DNA of 64,000 bases from Edaphobacter modestus (GCF_004217555.1 NZ_SHKW01000001.1:2790001-2854000); one strand, 5' to 3'. Counted from the first letter of the stretch, positions 49,958-60,500 are shown. The notes: generated by a model not told the origin, from the sequence alone. Numbers and translations are program-made.

Positions 49958-51816
49958 TCCAGCTTCGGATGCAGCCGATGAAATCCCGTGCTCTCCTGGT
50001 AGGCCCGCGCAAACGCAGCCAGCCGGGCATCCGAATACAACGCCCCCAGGAATGTCAGCGACACCGGAGTCCCCGGCCCGCCCGTATTCTTGCGGTCTCC
50101 GTCCCCGTCGTGGTCAGGAGCCGGAGCATCGGTACCGCGCACACCGTTCGGCACAATCACCGCCGGGTTCCCCGTAAGGTTGGTCCCTGAAAGCTGCGCA
50201 CCATTGCTCGGCGTTACAACGACATCCACCTCGCGGAACAGCTTCGCCATGCCATCGATCGCCAGCATCCGCGCCCGCTGCGCCTGGATATAGTCGACCG
50301 CCGAATAGAACCGCGCCTTGCGAAACGTGTTCGGCCAGTCAAAGCTCTCCTGCCCCGTAAGCAGCGCATCGCGTCCGCTCAGCGTCAGCTCATCGAATGC
50401 CGCCGCCGCCTCCGCTGCCAGGACCGGCGTGATGTCGCCGAAGTGATATCCCTTCGGCATCTTCACTTCGATCAGCTTCACGCCCATCTTCCTCAGAGCA
50501 TCCAGCGCTGCCTGCCCATACTTCGCGTCGTACGTGTCACGCGCAAAGTCCCGTTTTTTTTCTTCCGATGCTCCCGCCTCCAGCACCGGCATATCGAACT
50601 CATCCTTGAGATACCCCACCCGCAGCTTCTTCCAATCGAGGTCAGCATCCCAGTTGAAGGCCGCGTCCTTCACGCTGCGATCATGCCCGTCCGGCCCATA
50701 GATGACGCTCATCACCAAGGCACAGTCCTCCACCACGCGGCAGATCGGCCCAATCTTGTCCATCGTCCAGCTCAGCGCCATCGCGCCTGTCCGCGGCACC
50801 AGCCCGAACGTTGGCCGTAGCCCGGTAACACCGCAGCGCGTGCTCGGCGACGAGATGGAACCCAGCGTCTCCGTCCCGATGGCAAATCCCACACATCCCG
50901 CCGACACCGCACTCGCGCTTCCCGCCGAAGATCCGCTGGAGCCCTGCTTCGGATTCCAGGGATTCCGCGTCCTTGCCCCGAACCACAGATCTCCCTGGGC
51001 CAGCGCCCCCATCGTCAGCTTAGCCACCAGAACCGCGCCGGCCGCATCCAGACGCTCCACCACCGTCGCGTCATAGTCGAAGCTCTGCTGCTCAAACCCC
51101 GCCGCACCCCAGGTAGTGGGATAGCCCTTGACCGCAAGCAGGTCCTTCGCTCCCCACGGAATCCCGTGCAGCGGGCCCCGATACCTGCCTGCCGCAATCT
51201 CCCTATCCGCATCCGCGGCCTGCTTCAACGCACGCTCTTCCGTCAACGTAATCAAGAAATGCAGCCGCGGATCGTACCTCTTCAATCGTGCCAGGTACAT
51301 CTTCGTCAGCTCGACCGAGGCCACCTTGCGCGTCTTCACCAATTCAGCCAGCTCACGGACCGAGGCAAACGCCAGCCCCTCACCACCCACCACAGATGCA
51401 CTCGCCGCAAGCTTCTTCGCATCCGGAGCCTTGCTCATCCGCATCGGCCTTCGCTCCGTCTCCAGCTTCATCCCCGCCGGAACCGGGTCGAAGACAAAGG
51501 CCGGAGCCACCTGGTTCGGAATCTTCATGCTTCGGATCACCAGGACCGACTCGCGCTGTTGCTTCAGCCCCTCCAGCACCATCGTCTTCTGCTCGGCAGT
51601 CAGCTTCACCGCCGCAATCGCCGCCGCCGCATCGATCATCTCCGGCGTAATCGCCGCCAGGTGGTCGTGATCCACACCCGCACCCGCAGTCTCTGTCGTC
51701 GAGACCTGCGCCGCCATGCCCCAGAGCACCCCAGGCAACAGACCCTGCCCAAGTCCCGCCACCGAACACACGGCTAAAAACCTGCGCCGATCCAACCCGT
51801 CAGCATGTCTGCTCAT
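49954..51816 (-). CDS. Tat-exported amidase (amidase-signature family)
   Basis: 620 residues from the ATG at 51814-51816; the twin-arginine signal [14 protein letters not shown] begins at residue 8, which fixes this start against a longer non-family extension. About 110 residues of unassigned sequence follow before the amidase core. Catalytic residues: K224 (GAKDLL), cis-Ser294 (GSSGSS) and nucleophile S320 ([12 protein letters not shown]). Hydrolyses a carboxamide outside the cytoplasmic membrane. Coupled to the OppF-type ATPase by a 4-base overlap. The substrate is unknown. Confidence 0.85.
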   Translation of the reverse strand: MSRHADGLDRRRFLAVCSVAGLGQGLLPGVLWGMAAQVSTTETAGAGVDHDHLAAITPEMIDAAAAIAAVKLTAEQKTMVLEGLKQQRESVLVIRSMKIPNQVAPAFVFDPVPAGMKLETERRPMRMSKAPDAKKLAASASVVGGEGLAFASVRELAELVKTRKVASVELTKMYLARLKRYDPRLHFLITLTEERALKQAADADREIAAGRYRGPLHGIPWGAKDLLAVKGYPTTWGAAGFEQQSFDYDATVVERLDAAGAVLVAKLTMGALAQGDLWFGARTRNPWNPKQGSSGSSAGSASAVSAGCVGFAIGTETLGSISSPSTRCGVTGLRPTFGLVPRTGAMALSWTMDKIGPICRVVEDCALVMSVIYGPDGHDRSVKDAAFNWDADLDWKKLRVGYLKDEFDMPVLEAGASEEKKRDFARDTYDAKYGQAALDALRKMGVKLIEVKMPKGYHFGDITPVLAAEAAAAFDELTLSGRDALLTGQESFDWPNTFRKARFYSAVDYIQAQRARMLAIDGMAKLFREVDVVVTPSNGAQLSGTNLTGNPAVIVPNGVRGTDAPAPDHDGDGDRKNTGGPGTPVSLTFLGALYSDARLAAFARAYQESTGFHRLHPKLD

Positions 51817-51990
51817 CTCGGCATTATTGCATCTCCTCCGAATCGTCCCGGCATCGCTCGGCGTCGTCCGTAAAATAATCGTGAGACACTCCTCCCGGGC
51901 CACAATCAGGCCGGGAAGGCCATCCCCGATCCTTTATAAGAAGCCATCCGCAGTCCTTTTATACTTAGAACGTTTGGGAAGAAAACATCT

Positions 51991-53856
51991 ATGTCAAAAC
52001 GCGAATTTCAGACCGAAGTCAGTCAACTCCTGCAGCTCATCATTCACTCTCTCTACTCGCACCCGGAGATCTTCCTCCGCGAGCTCATCTCCAACTCCTC
52101 CGATGCGCTCGATAAGCTCCGCCATCTAACCCTCGTCGAGGACCAATACAAGGCGCTCCCCTTCGATCCCCGCATCGACCTTGAGCTGGACGAAGAGAAT
52201 AAAATCCTTCGCATCGCCGATACCGGAATCGGCATGAACGAAGAAGACCTGGTGTCGCACCTTGGAACCATCGCGCGCTCCGGAACCAAAAACTTCCTCT
52301 CGCAGCTCTCCGGAGACGCCAAGAAGGACTCCAACCTCATCGGACAGTTCGGCGTCGGCTTCTACAGCGTCTTTATGGTCGCCGACCACGTCGAGGTGAT
52401 CTCCCGCAAGGCAGGCGAAGACAAGGCATGGCGATGGACCAGCGACGGCAAAACCAGCTTCGAGATTGAGCCCGCGGAGCGACCCGTTGCCGGAACTACC
52501 GTAATCATTCATCTGAACGAAGAAGGAAAGCAGTACGCCAACAGCTGGCAGCTTAAAGAGATCGTAAAGAAATACTCCAACCACATCGCCTTCCCCATCT
52601 TTCTCACCTACGACAAGAGCGAGTGGAACGAGGCCGACAAAAAGTCCGTCAAAACCCGCACAACCGAGCAGATCAATGCGGCCAGCGCCCTTTGGCGCCG
52701 CTCCAAAAACGAGCTCAAGGATGACGATTACAAGGAGCTCTACAAGTCCCTCACCGGCGGTTTCGAAGATCCTCTCTTCTGGTTTCACACCAAGGCCGAA
52801 GGCAGTCTCGAATACACCACGCTCTTCTACATCCCATCCAAGGCCCCCCTCGATCTCTTTCAGGCCGAGTACAAGACCGGCGTCAAGCTTTATGTAAAAC
52901 GCGTCTTCATCATGGACGACGCCAAGGAGTTCCTGCCGCAGTATCTGCGATTCGTTCGCGGAATCATCGACAGCGAGGATCTTCCTCTCAACGTCAGCCG
53001 CGAGATCCTGCAACAGAATCGTGTCCTCACCAGCATCCGCTCCGCCAGCGTCAAGAAGATCCTCTCCGAGCTGAAGAACATCGCTGAAAATCAGCCCGAG
53101 CAATATCAGAAGTTCATCGCGGAGTACAACCGCCTACTCAAGGAAGGTCTGTACGGCGATTTCGCGAACCGCGAGACCCTGCTCGAACTCATCCGCTTCA
53201 AGTCCACAAAGGCGGAAGGCATGACCAGCCTCGCGGACGTGAAGGCGCGAATGAAGGAAGGCCAGAAGAGCATCTACTACATCACCGGCAGCGCGGAGTC
53301 CCTTCTGCGTACCTCGCCTCTTCTCGAGATCTACAGGAAGAAGGATCTCGAAGTTCTTGTCCTCGACGACGAGATCGACGAGATCGTCTTCGCCAACGTG
53401 GAGAAATATGGCGACATCGACCTCAAGTCCGTCAACAAGACCTCCACCGACGGCGACCTGAAGGACGAATCCGAGTCCGGCAAGGCTGAGGAGATCAAGC
53501 CCCTGCTCGAGAAGGTGAAGGGCATCCTCGGCGATCGCGTCAAAGATGTCCGCGCCTCCGTTCGCCTCGCCGACAGCCCCTCCTGCATCGTCTCCGACGA
53601 CGAAGAACCCTCCATGAAGATGCAGCAGATGCTGCGCGCCATGGGACAGAAAGATCTGCCCGCCCTCAAGCCCACGCTTGAGATCAACCCCGATCACGAG
53701 ATCGTCCGCAAGCTGGTCGCCCGTCCCGACGACGCCGTCGCCGAAGATGCTGCATGGCTCCTCTTCGATCAGGCGCTTCTTCTGGAAGGTGTGCCGCTGC
53801 AGGATCCTGCCACCTTCGTCCAGCGGCTTAATCGGATGCTCAACCTGTCCGTCTGA
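51991..53856 (+). CDS. htpG: Molecular chaperone HtpG (Hsp90)
   Basis: 621 residues. N-terminal GHKL ATPase: ELISNSSDALDKLRHL (about 31-46), ADTGIGMNEEDL and GQFGVGFYSVFMVAD. Middle domain includes LPLNVSREILQ; C-terminal dimerisation domain is present. ATP-driven cytosolic chaperone. A TATACT hexamer lies about 30 bases before the ATG (51960-51965), without a clear -35; no CIRCE-type inverted repeat was seen. Confidence 0.95.
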   Translation: MSKREFQTEVSQLLQLIIHSLYSHPEIFLRELISNSSDALDKLRHLTLVEDQYKALPFDPRIDLELDEENKILRIADTGIGMNEEDLVSHLGTIARSGTKNFLSQLSGDAKKDSNLIGQFGVGFYSVFMVADHVEVISRKAGEDKAWRWTSDGKTSFEIEPAERPVAGTTVIIHLNEEGKQYANSWQLKEIVKKYSNHIAFPIFLTYDKSEWNEADKKSVKTRTTEQINAASALWRRSKNELKDDDYKELYKSLTGGFEDPLFWFHTKAEGSLEYTTLFYIPSKAPLDLFQAEYKTGVKLYVKRVFIMDDAKEFLPQYLRFVRGIIDSEDLPLNVSREILQQNRVLTSIRSASVKKILSELKNIAENQPEQYQKFIAEYNRLLKEGLYGDFANRETLLELIRFKSTKAEGMTSLADVKARMKEGQKSIYYITGSAESLLRTSPLLEIYRKKDLEVLVLDDEIDEIVFANVEKYGDIDLKSVNKTSTDGDLKDESESGKAEEIKPLLEKVKGILGDRVKDVRASVRLADSPSCIVSDDEEPSMKMQQMLRAMGQKDLPALKPTLEINPDHEIVRKLVARPDDAVAEDAAWLLFDQALLLEGVPLQDPATFVQRLNRMLNLSV

Positions 53857-53876
53857 CATCCTCTACGAACCGTTCG

Positions 53877-53933
53877 CCTGCGCTCTGTCGTGGCCTCACT
53901 CGCATCCCACGAGCCCACGATAGAGCCAGCAGG
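53877..53933. repeat. Imperfect long inverted repeat after htpG
   Basis: Left arm 53877-53893 pairs with 53915-53933 over about 17 positions, with one G-T pair and a 2-base bulge. No T-tract follows. It begins 20 bases after the htpG stop and might be a weak terminator or a degraded repeat. Confidence 0.45.
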
Positions 53934-54000
53934 TTCGCGGTCAGACCTTTCGAGAGCCATGCCAATCACGCTAGACTTTCGAATAAGGTCGAACGAAAGA

Positions 54001-54978
54001 ATGAATCACCCTCATCAACCCGGCGACACCGCACCCAAGGGGTGCTGCGCACCCTCGTCGCAGCGTGGAGAAAGCGCCGACACTCCCTCGATTGTTCCTG
54101 CCTCGCAGGAGATGCTCCCGGGATTCCGCGAGCGCATGCTCTCCCTGCCCGGCGGAACCTTCCTCATGGGAACCGACTACGCCGATTCGTTCCCTGACGA
54201 TGGAGAGGGCCCGGTGCGCGAAGTCACCGTCGCTCCCTTCCTCATCGACAAGTACCCTGTCACCAACCAGTTGTTTGAGCAGTTCGTCCGCTCCACCGGA
54301 TACAGAACCGAGGCCGAGACCTTCGGCTGGTCCTTTGTCTTCTGGTCTCACATTCCCAAAGCGAACTTCGCCAGCCTCGTTGAAGATACCGTGGCCGCGG
54401 CTCCCTGGTGGTGCAAGGTTCCCGGAGCCTCCTGGAACACCCCCGAAGGACCGGGCTCGCACCTGTCAGGACGCGAAAACTATCCCGTCGTGCATGTCTC
54501 CTGGAACGATGCCCTCGCCTTCTGCCAGTGGAGCGGCCAACGGCTCCCGACCGAAGCGGAGTGGGAGTACGCCGCCCGCGGCGGCCTCCAGCAGAAGCTC
54601 TATCCCTGGGGCGACAAACTGCGGCCAGACGGAAAGCATCGGTGCAATATCTGGCAGGGCGAGTTCCCGGACCGGGACACCGGCGACGACGGCTATGCCG
54701 GAACCTGCCCCGTCGATGCCTTTCCTCCAAACGGCTTCGGTATCTATTCCATCACCGGCAACGCATGGGAGTGGTGCGCCGACTGGTTCGACACCCATTA
54801 CCACCGCACTGCGGGCCGAAACAATCCAACCGGGCCTTCCACAGGAACTTCCCGGGTCATGAAGGGCGGATCGTTTCTCTGCCACAAATCCTACTGCAAT
54901 CGCTACCGCGTCGCCGCCCGCAGCTCCAACACCCCCGACAGCTCCACAGCGAACATCGGCTTCCGCTGCTGCCGATAG
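54001..54978 (+). CDS. Formylglycine-generating enzyme (SUMF1-like)
   Basis: 325 residues from the ATG at 54001; a longer frame has no family sequence. FGE-sulfatase domain: PGGTFLMGTDYADSFPDDGE (50-69), VSWNDALAFC (166-175), RLPTEAEWEYAARGG (181-195), and GNAWEWCADWF. The two catalytic cysteines are conserved, C294 and C299 in SFLCHKSYCNRYR, so it is likely an active oxygen-dependent enzyme turning a sulfatase Cys into formylglycine. No sulfatase gene is in the window. No signal peptide is evident. The Cys-Cys at 15-16 lies in the low-complexity N-terminus. Confidence 0.88.
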   Translation: MNHPHQPGDTAPKGCCAPSSQRGESADTPSIVPASQEMLPGFRERMLSLPGGTFLMGTDYADSFPDDGEGPVREVTVAPFLIDKYPVTNQLFEQFVRSTGYRTEAETFGWSFVFWSHIPKANFASLVEDTVAAAPWWCKVPGASWNTPEGPGSHLSGRENYPVVHVSWNDALAFCQWSGQRLPTEAEWEYAARGGLQQKLYPWGDKLRPDGKHRCNIWQGEFPDRDTGDDGYAGTCPVDAFPPNGFGIYSITGNAWEWCADWFDTHYHRTAGRNNPTGPSTGTSRVMKGGSFLCHKSYCNRYRVAARSSNTPDSSTANIGFRCCR

Positions 54979-55333
54979 CTTAATCGCCTGCCTCCTTCAC
55001 CTTAGCGCGGCCGAACCCAACTTTTTTTAGCGGTTCGTATCACCAGAAACTTGTTTTCTGCATCTCTCTTCATGAAGCATCCATGCGAGTTGCTACACAG
55101 GGCCCCGATTCGTCGCTGGACCCTTCATTGAACTGAGTCTTTTTTAGACCTTGTGTCTCCTGTAGTTGATTCTCCCGGGTTAGGCGAAAAGGAGTGCTTC
55201 GACCGCGCACAGCGGATCGGACCCTTAAGCGAGTGGGCAAGTGTCCCTTCGACACTCTGCCGACCAGAAATCCCAGAACCAACCCGGAGCTTCGGTCACG
55301 TAAGTATTGGCCGCTCCGCTTTCAGGAGCAGTG
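54979..55333. other. 355-base region upstream of Oar-like receptor
   Basis: No supported gene. It contains T-runs (55020-55027 and 55140-55146), a small stem around 55239-55262 (AGTGTC/GACACT with CCTTC loop), and AGGAG at 55324-55328, the receptor's ribosome site. No known riboswitch signature was recognised. Confidence 0.5.
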
Positions 55334-58300
55334 ATGAAAACGCAGTTCACCTTCCCCCCTCTTCCATTTCCATCCAGACTTGCCCTCTTTCTCTTCGGTT
55401 TCACCTTCCTGGTGCTTCCGGCAAGATTTGTCCACGCGCAGTATCGAGCGGGCCTTCAGGGCACGGTTACCGATTCCACCGGGGCCGTCGTTCCCGGCGC
55501 GACCGTCACCATCGTCGACAAAGAGACGAATCAGACCCAGACCGGCAAATCCGACGGTGGCGGAACCTACACCTTCAATCGCCTTGCCCCCGCTCCCTAC
55601 ACCGTCACCATCGAAGCTACGGGCTTCGCCAAAAAGACCGTCGACAACGTCAACATCTCCGGCGAAACCATGCAGGGCCTGAACATCAGCCTTGACCCTG
55701 AAGGCTCCCAGCAATCCGTCACCGTCACCGACACAACTCCCCCAATCAATACCGCGACCGCTACCATCGCCGGAGTCATCACCGCCCAGCAGATGCAATC
55801 GCTCCCTTCCTCCAACCGCGACCCCTACCAGCTCCTCCGCCTGGCGCCAGGAGCTCTCGGCGACGGCTCGCAGACTGGCACAGGACAGAGCTACTCTCTT
55901 CCCGGCAACGGCGGTATCGGCGGTAGCAGCAGCTCCGGAAGTATCTTCGCCGTAGAGAATCGCGCACAGACTCAGGGAAACGGCGTTCGTACCTCCGGCA
56001 ACTCCTTCCAGATCGACGGCAGCCAGGTCAACTCCCTTGCGTGGGGCGGCGGCGCCGTCATCACTCCCAATCAGGAGTCCGTCAAAGAGGTCCAGACCCA
56101 GACCAGCCCCTATGACGCGACCAACGGTCGCAACAGCGGCGCGCAGGTTCTCATCGTCTCCAAAAACGGCACCAACGACTTCCACGGCAGCGCCTTCTTT
56201 AAATTCCACCGTCCCGGCCTCAACGCCTATCAGCGCTACAACGGTCCAGGCTCCGAAGGCGATACCGATCGGCTGCTGCGCGACAACAACCGCTTCAACC
56301 AGATCGGCGGCAGCATCGGCGGCCCTGTCTGGAAGGACCACGTCTTCTTCTTCTTCTCCTATGAAGAACTCCGCAACAGCGGACGCGATCAGGCGACGCA
56401 CTGGTACGAAACCCCTGAGTACGATCAACTCATCGCGCAGAGAAAAGCAGGCGGAGTCTCCGCTGCAATCGCCGGCTTCCCGGGCGAGAGCGTCAGCTAC
56501 CAATCCGTCGCGGCAAACTCCGGATGCGCCTTCGCCGGGTTGAGCGGCGCCTACTGCCATGACGTTCCCTACAGCGGCGGCGGAACCGCACTCGACGTCG
56601 GCTCTCCCTTGCCTACTCCTCTCGGGACCGCCGATCCCAGCTACCTGGGCAACAACTCTCCCGGCATCGGCGGCGGCTTCGATGGTGTTCCCGATCTCTT
56701 CTATGTCAACACCGTCAATCCCAGCAACAGCGTCAACCAGCAGTTCAACGGACGCCTCGACTGGCAGCTCAATCCTCGCGATCTCATCGCCTACACCGTC
56801 TACTGGGTGCCCACCTCTTCGACTTTCTTCAACGGCCCCAACCGCACTGCCAATCTCTGGAACGTGAACCGGCTCGCCTACTCTCAGGGGGCGCTCTGGA
56901 ATCACGTCTTCGCTCCCACCCTGCTCAATGAGTTCCGTTTCAACGCCGTGCGCTGGTACTTCAACGAGATCACCTCTAATCCCCAGGAACCCTTCGGCCT
57001 GCCCCGTGGCATTCTCGATACCATGGGCGGCATCGGCACCTCCGAATTCCAGTTCTTCGGCTCCCCCGGCCCCGGCAACTTCGCTCAAACCACCTACAAC
57101 ATCCGCGACACCCTCACCAAGACCTGGCGCTCGCATAACATCCGCATGGGCTTCGACGGCTATCGCGAGCTCGACAACGACACACAGACCTCCGCCGCCA
57201 TCCCCGCATACACCTTCCGCAACCTGTGGGAGTTTGCCAATGACAAGCCGCGTCTGCTGAATGGCAACTTCGATCCCCGTACCGGAATACCGACCTCCGC
57301 AACCAAGTACATCCGGTCGTTTATCTACGCCGGCTATGTTCAGGACGACTGGCGCGTCAATGCCAACCTTACCCTCAACCTCGGCCTGCGCTACGAATAC
57401 TTCACGCCGACCACGGAAAAGAACGGAAATATCAGCAATCCGGTCCTCGGCACCGGCGCCCAGACCCTCACCGGAGCCACCATGAAAGTAGGCGGCGATC
57501 TTTACAAGACCAGTCCCAACAACTGGGGACCGCAGTTCGGCTTTGCCTACTCCATCAACCCCGCCTCTAATCATCTGACCGTTGTCCGTGGCGGCTTCGG
57601 CATCGCCTACAACCGTATGCAGCAGGCTGTCACCCTCAACGGCCGCTCCAATCCACCCTTGGTCACCAACGTCAACGCTGTATGCACCGACACATCTCTC
57701 ATCAACTGCCCTGGCGTTCTATACGCTGCATCCTCTAGCCCCACCAATATCAACGGCTATCCCTCCAATCCAACGGCCATCGCGACCTTCGGTCCTAATG
57801 GACTTCCGACGAGCGGGGCTGCACTTACGATCACAGGCATTCAGCAGGACCTTCCCACCCCCCTCACGTACAAGCTGTCTCTCGGTGTGGAACACGCCCT
57901 TACCTCCCGCTGGATCCTCAGTGTCGGCTACCAGGGCAGCCTCTCCCGCCACTACACTCGCCAGAACAACCTCAACTGGATCTACTATCCCAACCTGAAT
58001 CCCTCCATCAGCAACTTCAGCTTTTTCTCGAATGACGCCACCGCTAGCTCTCACGCATTCCTCACGGAGGTTCGGCACACCTTCGGCAACAACTTCACCA
58101 TCAATGGACAGTACCGCTATGGCAGGATCCTGGACACTGCCTCCCAGGACTACTACATCGACCAGTACCCCTACGACAACCGCTTCGCCTACGGCCGCGC
58201 CGATTATGACATCACCCACAACGCCAAGCTCTTCGGAACCTACTCCCCGAAGCTCTTTCCCAATAACCGCTTGCTCAAAACCATCTTTGGAGGGATTCAG

Positions 58301-58813
58301 ATCAGCGGCATCCTCCAGTACCACACCGGCTTCCCGTGGACTCCCATCTACGCCAACACCGGCTGCAACGTCGTCTACGTCGGCAGCGGATACTGCAATC
58401 TCCGTCCCGGCTCCCAGTTCGCGCGAGGGTCAGGCGATACCAGCAACGACACCTTCAAGCGCGCCGGCGGTCAGTTCCCCAACGGCGGCCTCGCCTACTT
58501 CTCCATCCCAACCTATCCCACCACTGGAGCCCCCCCGCCTCCAGGCGTAGGCCGCAACAGCCTCCACGGCCCCAACTACTTCGACACCGACATGGATGCA
58601 CAGAAGACCTTCGGCATTCCACAAACCAGCATCTTCGGCGAAAATGCCGGACTCACGATTCGTGCCATGTTCTTCAACATCTTCAACCAGACCAACCTGA
58701 CACCCTTCAACACCGGCGATGGCAATACCCTAATTACCAGCAGTCAGTTCGGGCAGTCGCAGACGGCTCTCGCTGCCCGCGTCATCGAATTCCAGGCGCG
58801 CTTCAGCTTCTAG
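55334..58813 (+). CDS. Oar-like TonB-dependent outer-membrane receptor
   Basis: 1,159 residues from the ATG at 55334 (AGGAG upstream). Signal peptide about 1-35 (VHAQ); carboxypeptidase-regulatory domain 38-121 (LQGTVTDSTGAVVPGATVTI); plug region with VITAQQMQSLPSSNRD and VKEVQTQTSPYDATNGRNSG; then a long barrel rich in Asn/Ser/Tyr/Phe ending in an aromatic Phe (RFSF). This architecture is typical of the many acidobacterial Oar-like receptors, thought to import oligosaccharides or other large substrates, though a TonB box is not obvious. The GH39 gene follows 94 bases downstream, suggesting glycan use. Confidence 0.88.
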   Translation: MKTQFTFPPLPFPSRLALFLFGFTFLVLPARFVHAQYRAGLQGTVTDSTGAVVPGATVTIVDKETNQTQTGKSDGGGTYTFNRLAPAPYTVTIEATGFAKKTVDNVNISGETMQGLNISLDPEGSQQSVTVTDTTPPINTATATIAGVITAQQMQSLPSSNRDPYQLLRLAPGALGDGSQTGTGQSYSLPGNGGIGGSSSSGSIFAVENRAQTQGNGVRTSGNSFQIDGSQVNSLAWGGGAVITPNQESVKEVQTQTSPYDATNGRNSGAQVLIVSKNGTNDFHGSAFFKFHRPGLNAYQRYNGPGSEGDTDRLLRDNNRFNQIGGSIGGPVWKDHVFFFFSYEELRNSGRDQATHWYETPEYDQLIAQRKAGGVSAAIAGFPGESVSYQSVAANSGCAFAGLSGAYCHDVPYSGGGTALDVGSPLPTPLGTADPSYLGNNSPGIGGGFDGVPDLFYVNTVNPSNSVNQQFNGRLDWQLNPRDLIAYTVYWVPTSSTFFNGPNRTANLWNVNRLAYSQGALWNHVFAPTLLNEFRFNAVRWYFNEITSNPQEPFGLPRGILDTMGGIGTSEFQFFGSPGPGNFAQTTYNIRDTLTKTWRSHNIRMGFDGYRELDNDTQTSAAIPAYTFRNLWEFANDKPRLLNGNFDPRTGIPTSATKYIRSFIYAGYVQDDWRVNANLTLNLGLRYEYFTPTTEKNGNISNPVLGTGAQTLTGATMKVGGDLYKTSPNNWGPQFGFAYSINPASNHLTVVRGGFGIAYNRMQQAVTLNGRSNPPLVTNVNAVCTDTSLINCPGVLYAASSSPTNINGYPSNPTAIATFGPNGLPTSGAALTITGIQQDLPTPLTYKLSLGVEHALTSRWILSVGYQGSLSRHYTRQNNLNWIYYPNLNPSISNFSFFSNDATASSHAFLTEVRHTFGNNFTINGQYRYGRILDTASQDYYIDQYPYDNRFAYGRADYDITHNAKLFGTYSPKLFPNNRLLKTIFGGIQISGILQYHTGFPWTPIYANTGCNVVYVGSGYCNLRPGSQFARGSGDTSNDTFKRAGGQFPNGGLAYFSIPTYPTTGAPPPPGVGRNSLHGPNYFDTDMDAQKTFGIPQTSIFGENAGLTIRAMFFNIFNQTNLTPFNTGDGNTLITSSQFGQSQTALAARVIEFQARFSF

Positions 58814-58842
58814 GCTGTGTCGGATCCATCAACCACAAAGAA

Positions 58843-58873
58843 GAGAGGGGCGCCCCCAAGGCGCTCTTTTCTT
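58843..58873 (+). terminator. Possible hairpin terminator after receptor
   Basis: GC-rich imperfect stem built from GAGAGGGGCGCC and GGCGCTC, followed by TTTT. The pairing has bulges, so partial termination before the GH39 gene is possible. Confidence 0.4.
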
Positions 58874-58907
58874 GTCATTAAGTCTCGTCCTCCAGCAGGA
58901 GCACGCA

Positions 58908-60431
58908 ATGAACCGCCTCACCCGACCCATCGTGAACCTCCTTCTCCTCCTGGCTCTCTCTACTCTGCCGTCCCATGCGCAGCAAACCATCGAGATCAAC
59001 GCCAACGCCCCCACCACTCCCTTCCCCCACTTCTGGGAAGAGATGTTCGGCTCCGGCCGCGCCGCGCTCGTCCTGCGGCAGAGCTATCTCAACGATCTCA
59101 AAGCCGTAAAGCAGGTCACCGACTTCCGCTACGTTCGCTTCCACGCCATCCTGCACGATGAGCTGGGAGTCTACAACGAAGACGAGCACGGCAACCCCGT
59201 CTACAACTTCGCCTACATCGATCAGATCTACGACAACCTCCTCGCCAACGGCGTGCGCCCCGTAGTCGAGATCAGCTTCATGCCCAAAAAGCTCGCCTTC
59301 AACCCCGACTTTCTCCATCCCTTCTGGTACAAGCCCAACGTCTCCCCCACCAAGTCCTACGAAAAGTGGGACGGCCTCATCACCGCCTTCGCAAAAAATC
59401 TCGTCGGCCGCTACGGCATCGACGAGGTCTCCCAGTGGCACTTCGAAGTCTGGAACGAGCCCAACATCGACTTCTGGGGCGGTATCCCGCGCCAGCGCAG
59501 CTACTTCGAGCTCTACGACCACACCGCGCGCGATCTCAAAGCCGTAAGCCCGCGCCTGCGCGTCGGCGGTCCCGCCACCGCAGCCGCACAATGGGTCGAT
59601 GCCTTCCTCAAGCACACCACCGAAAACAACGTCCCCGTCGACTTCGTCTCCAGCCACGGATACGCCGACGACACCGTCGAAAATATGTTCTCGCCCAGCG
59701 ACAACGTTCCCGCCGATCTCCCCATGGACCAGCGCGTCTGTCGCGCCATCGCCAAAGTCCGCGGCCAGATGAAGGCCGCCGGCAAGCCCACCATGCCACT
59801 CTTCTGGACCGAGTGGAACGTCCCCGGCCATAACCAGTCGCGCGACACCACCTACGTCGGCCCTGCCCTCGCCAACACCGTCCGCCAGTGCGACGGCCTC
59901 GTCGACATGATGTCCTTCTGGACCTTCTCCGACGTCTTCGAAGAAGGCGGGCCCGGCCCCCGGCCCTTCATCGGGCAGTTCGGCCTCCGCGCCGAGTTCG
60001 GAATCAACAAGCCCAGCTACTACGGCTTCGCCCTTCTCCACCAACTTGGCGACCAACGTATCGCCAACACCTCACCCGACATCATCACCACTAAATCTGC
60101 GGATGGAAGCCTGAAGATCGCCGTCTGGAATCTCGTCGCTCCCGACGCCGAGTCCCTCCGCAACGGCAAGACCCGCACCCTCACCCTCAATATTCAAGGG
60201 CCCGCCGCCAACGCCCCCGTGGCCATTCAGCGGGTCGACAACGAACACGGAAACGTCCTTCCGGAGTACGCCAAAATCGGCAAGCCCGACTATCCCACAC
60301 CAACCCAGGTGGAACAGCTCAACCGCGCTACTACACTCCCTCCCCCGGAGCAAACCCATCTCGAAAACCACCAGCTCACCCTGAAGCTCGAGCCCAACGC
60401 TCTGGCCCTCGTCACAGTAACCTCCCACTAA
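58908..60431 (+). CDS. Secreted GH39-type glycosidase (beta-xylosidase-like)
   Basis: 507 residues from the ATG at 58908 with AGGAG at 58897-58901. Signal peptide about 1-25 (SHAQ). TIM-barrel clan GH-A with the acid/base E184 in FEVWNEPN and nucleophile E302 in LFWTEWN; the VRFHAILHD strand near 76-84 is also typical of GH39. Family activities are beta-xylosidase and alpha-iduronidase; xylan-type substrate is likely here but unproven. It follows the Oar-like receptor. Confidence 0.85.
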   Translation: MNRLTRPIVNLLLLLALSTLPSHAQQTIEINANAPTTPFPHFWEEMFGSGRAALVLRQSYLNDLKAVKQVTDFRYVRFHAILHDELGVYNEDEHGNPVYNFAYIDQIYDNLLANGVRPVVEISFMPKKLAFNPDFLHPFWYKPNVSPTKSYEKWDGLITAFAKNLVGRYGIDEVSQWHFEVWNEPNIDFWGGIPRQRSYFELYDHTARDLKAVSPRLRVGGPATAAAQWVDAFLKHTTENNVPVDFVSSHGYADDTVENMFSPSDNVPADLPMDQRVCRAIAKVRGQMKAAGKPTMPLFWTEWNVPGHNQSRDTTYVGPALANTVRQCDGLVDMMSFWTFSDVFEEGGPGPRPFIGQFGLRAEFGINKPSYYGFALLHQLGDQRIANTSPDIITTKSADGSLKIAVWNLVAPDAESLRNGKTRTLTLNIQGPAANAPVAIQRVDNEHGNVLPEYAKIGKPDYPTPTQVEQLNRATTLPPPEQTHLENHQLTLKLEPNALALVTVTSH

Positions 60432-60500
60432 GCTCGACACAGATTCCTCGCTGAGTGGCATAATCCCTTGCATGCCAACAGAAACACTGAAGGAGATCAC

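Noticed and set aside
53857..54000. In-frame upstream start of the formylglycine-generating enzyme at 53890
   Set aside because: The added residues overlap an inverted repeat and lack family similarity; ATG at 54001 is preferred, though its ribosome site is weak.
54979..55333. Possible cobalamin or other riboswitch before the receptor
   Set aside because: No conserved box or known fold could be recognised; only short stems and T-runs are present.
55322..57574. Long minus-strand frame opposite the receptor
   Set aside because: Antisense shadow with Gly/Ala/Val-rich composition; the plus strand encodes a clear Oar-like receptor.
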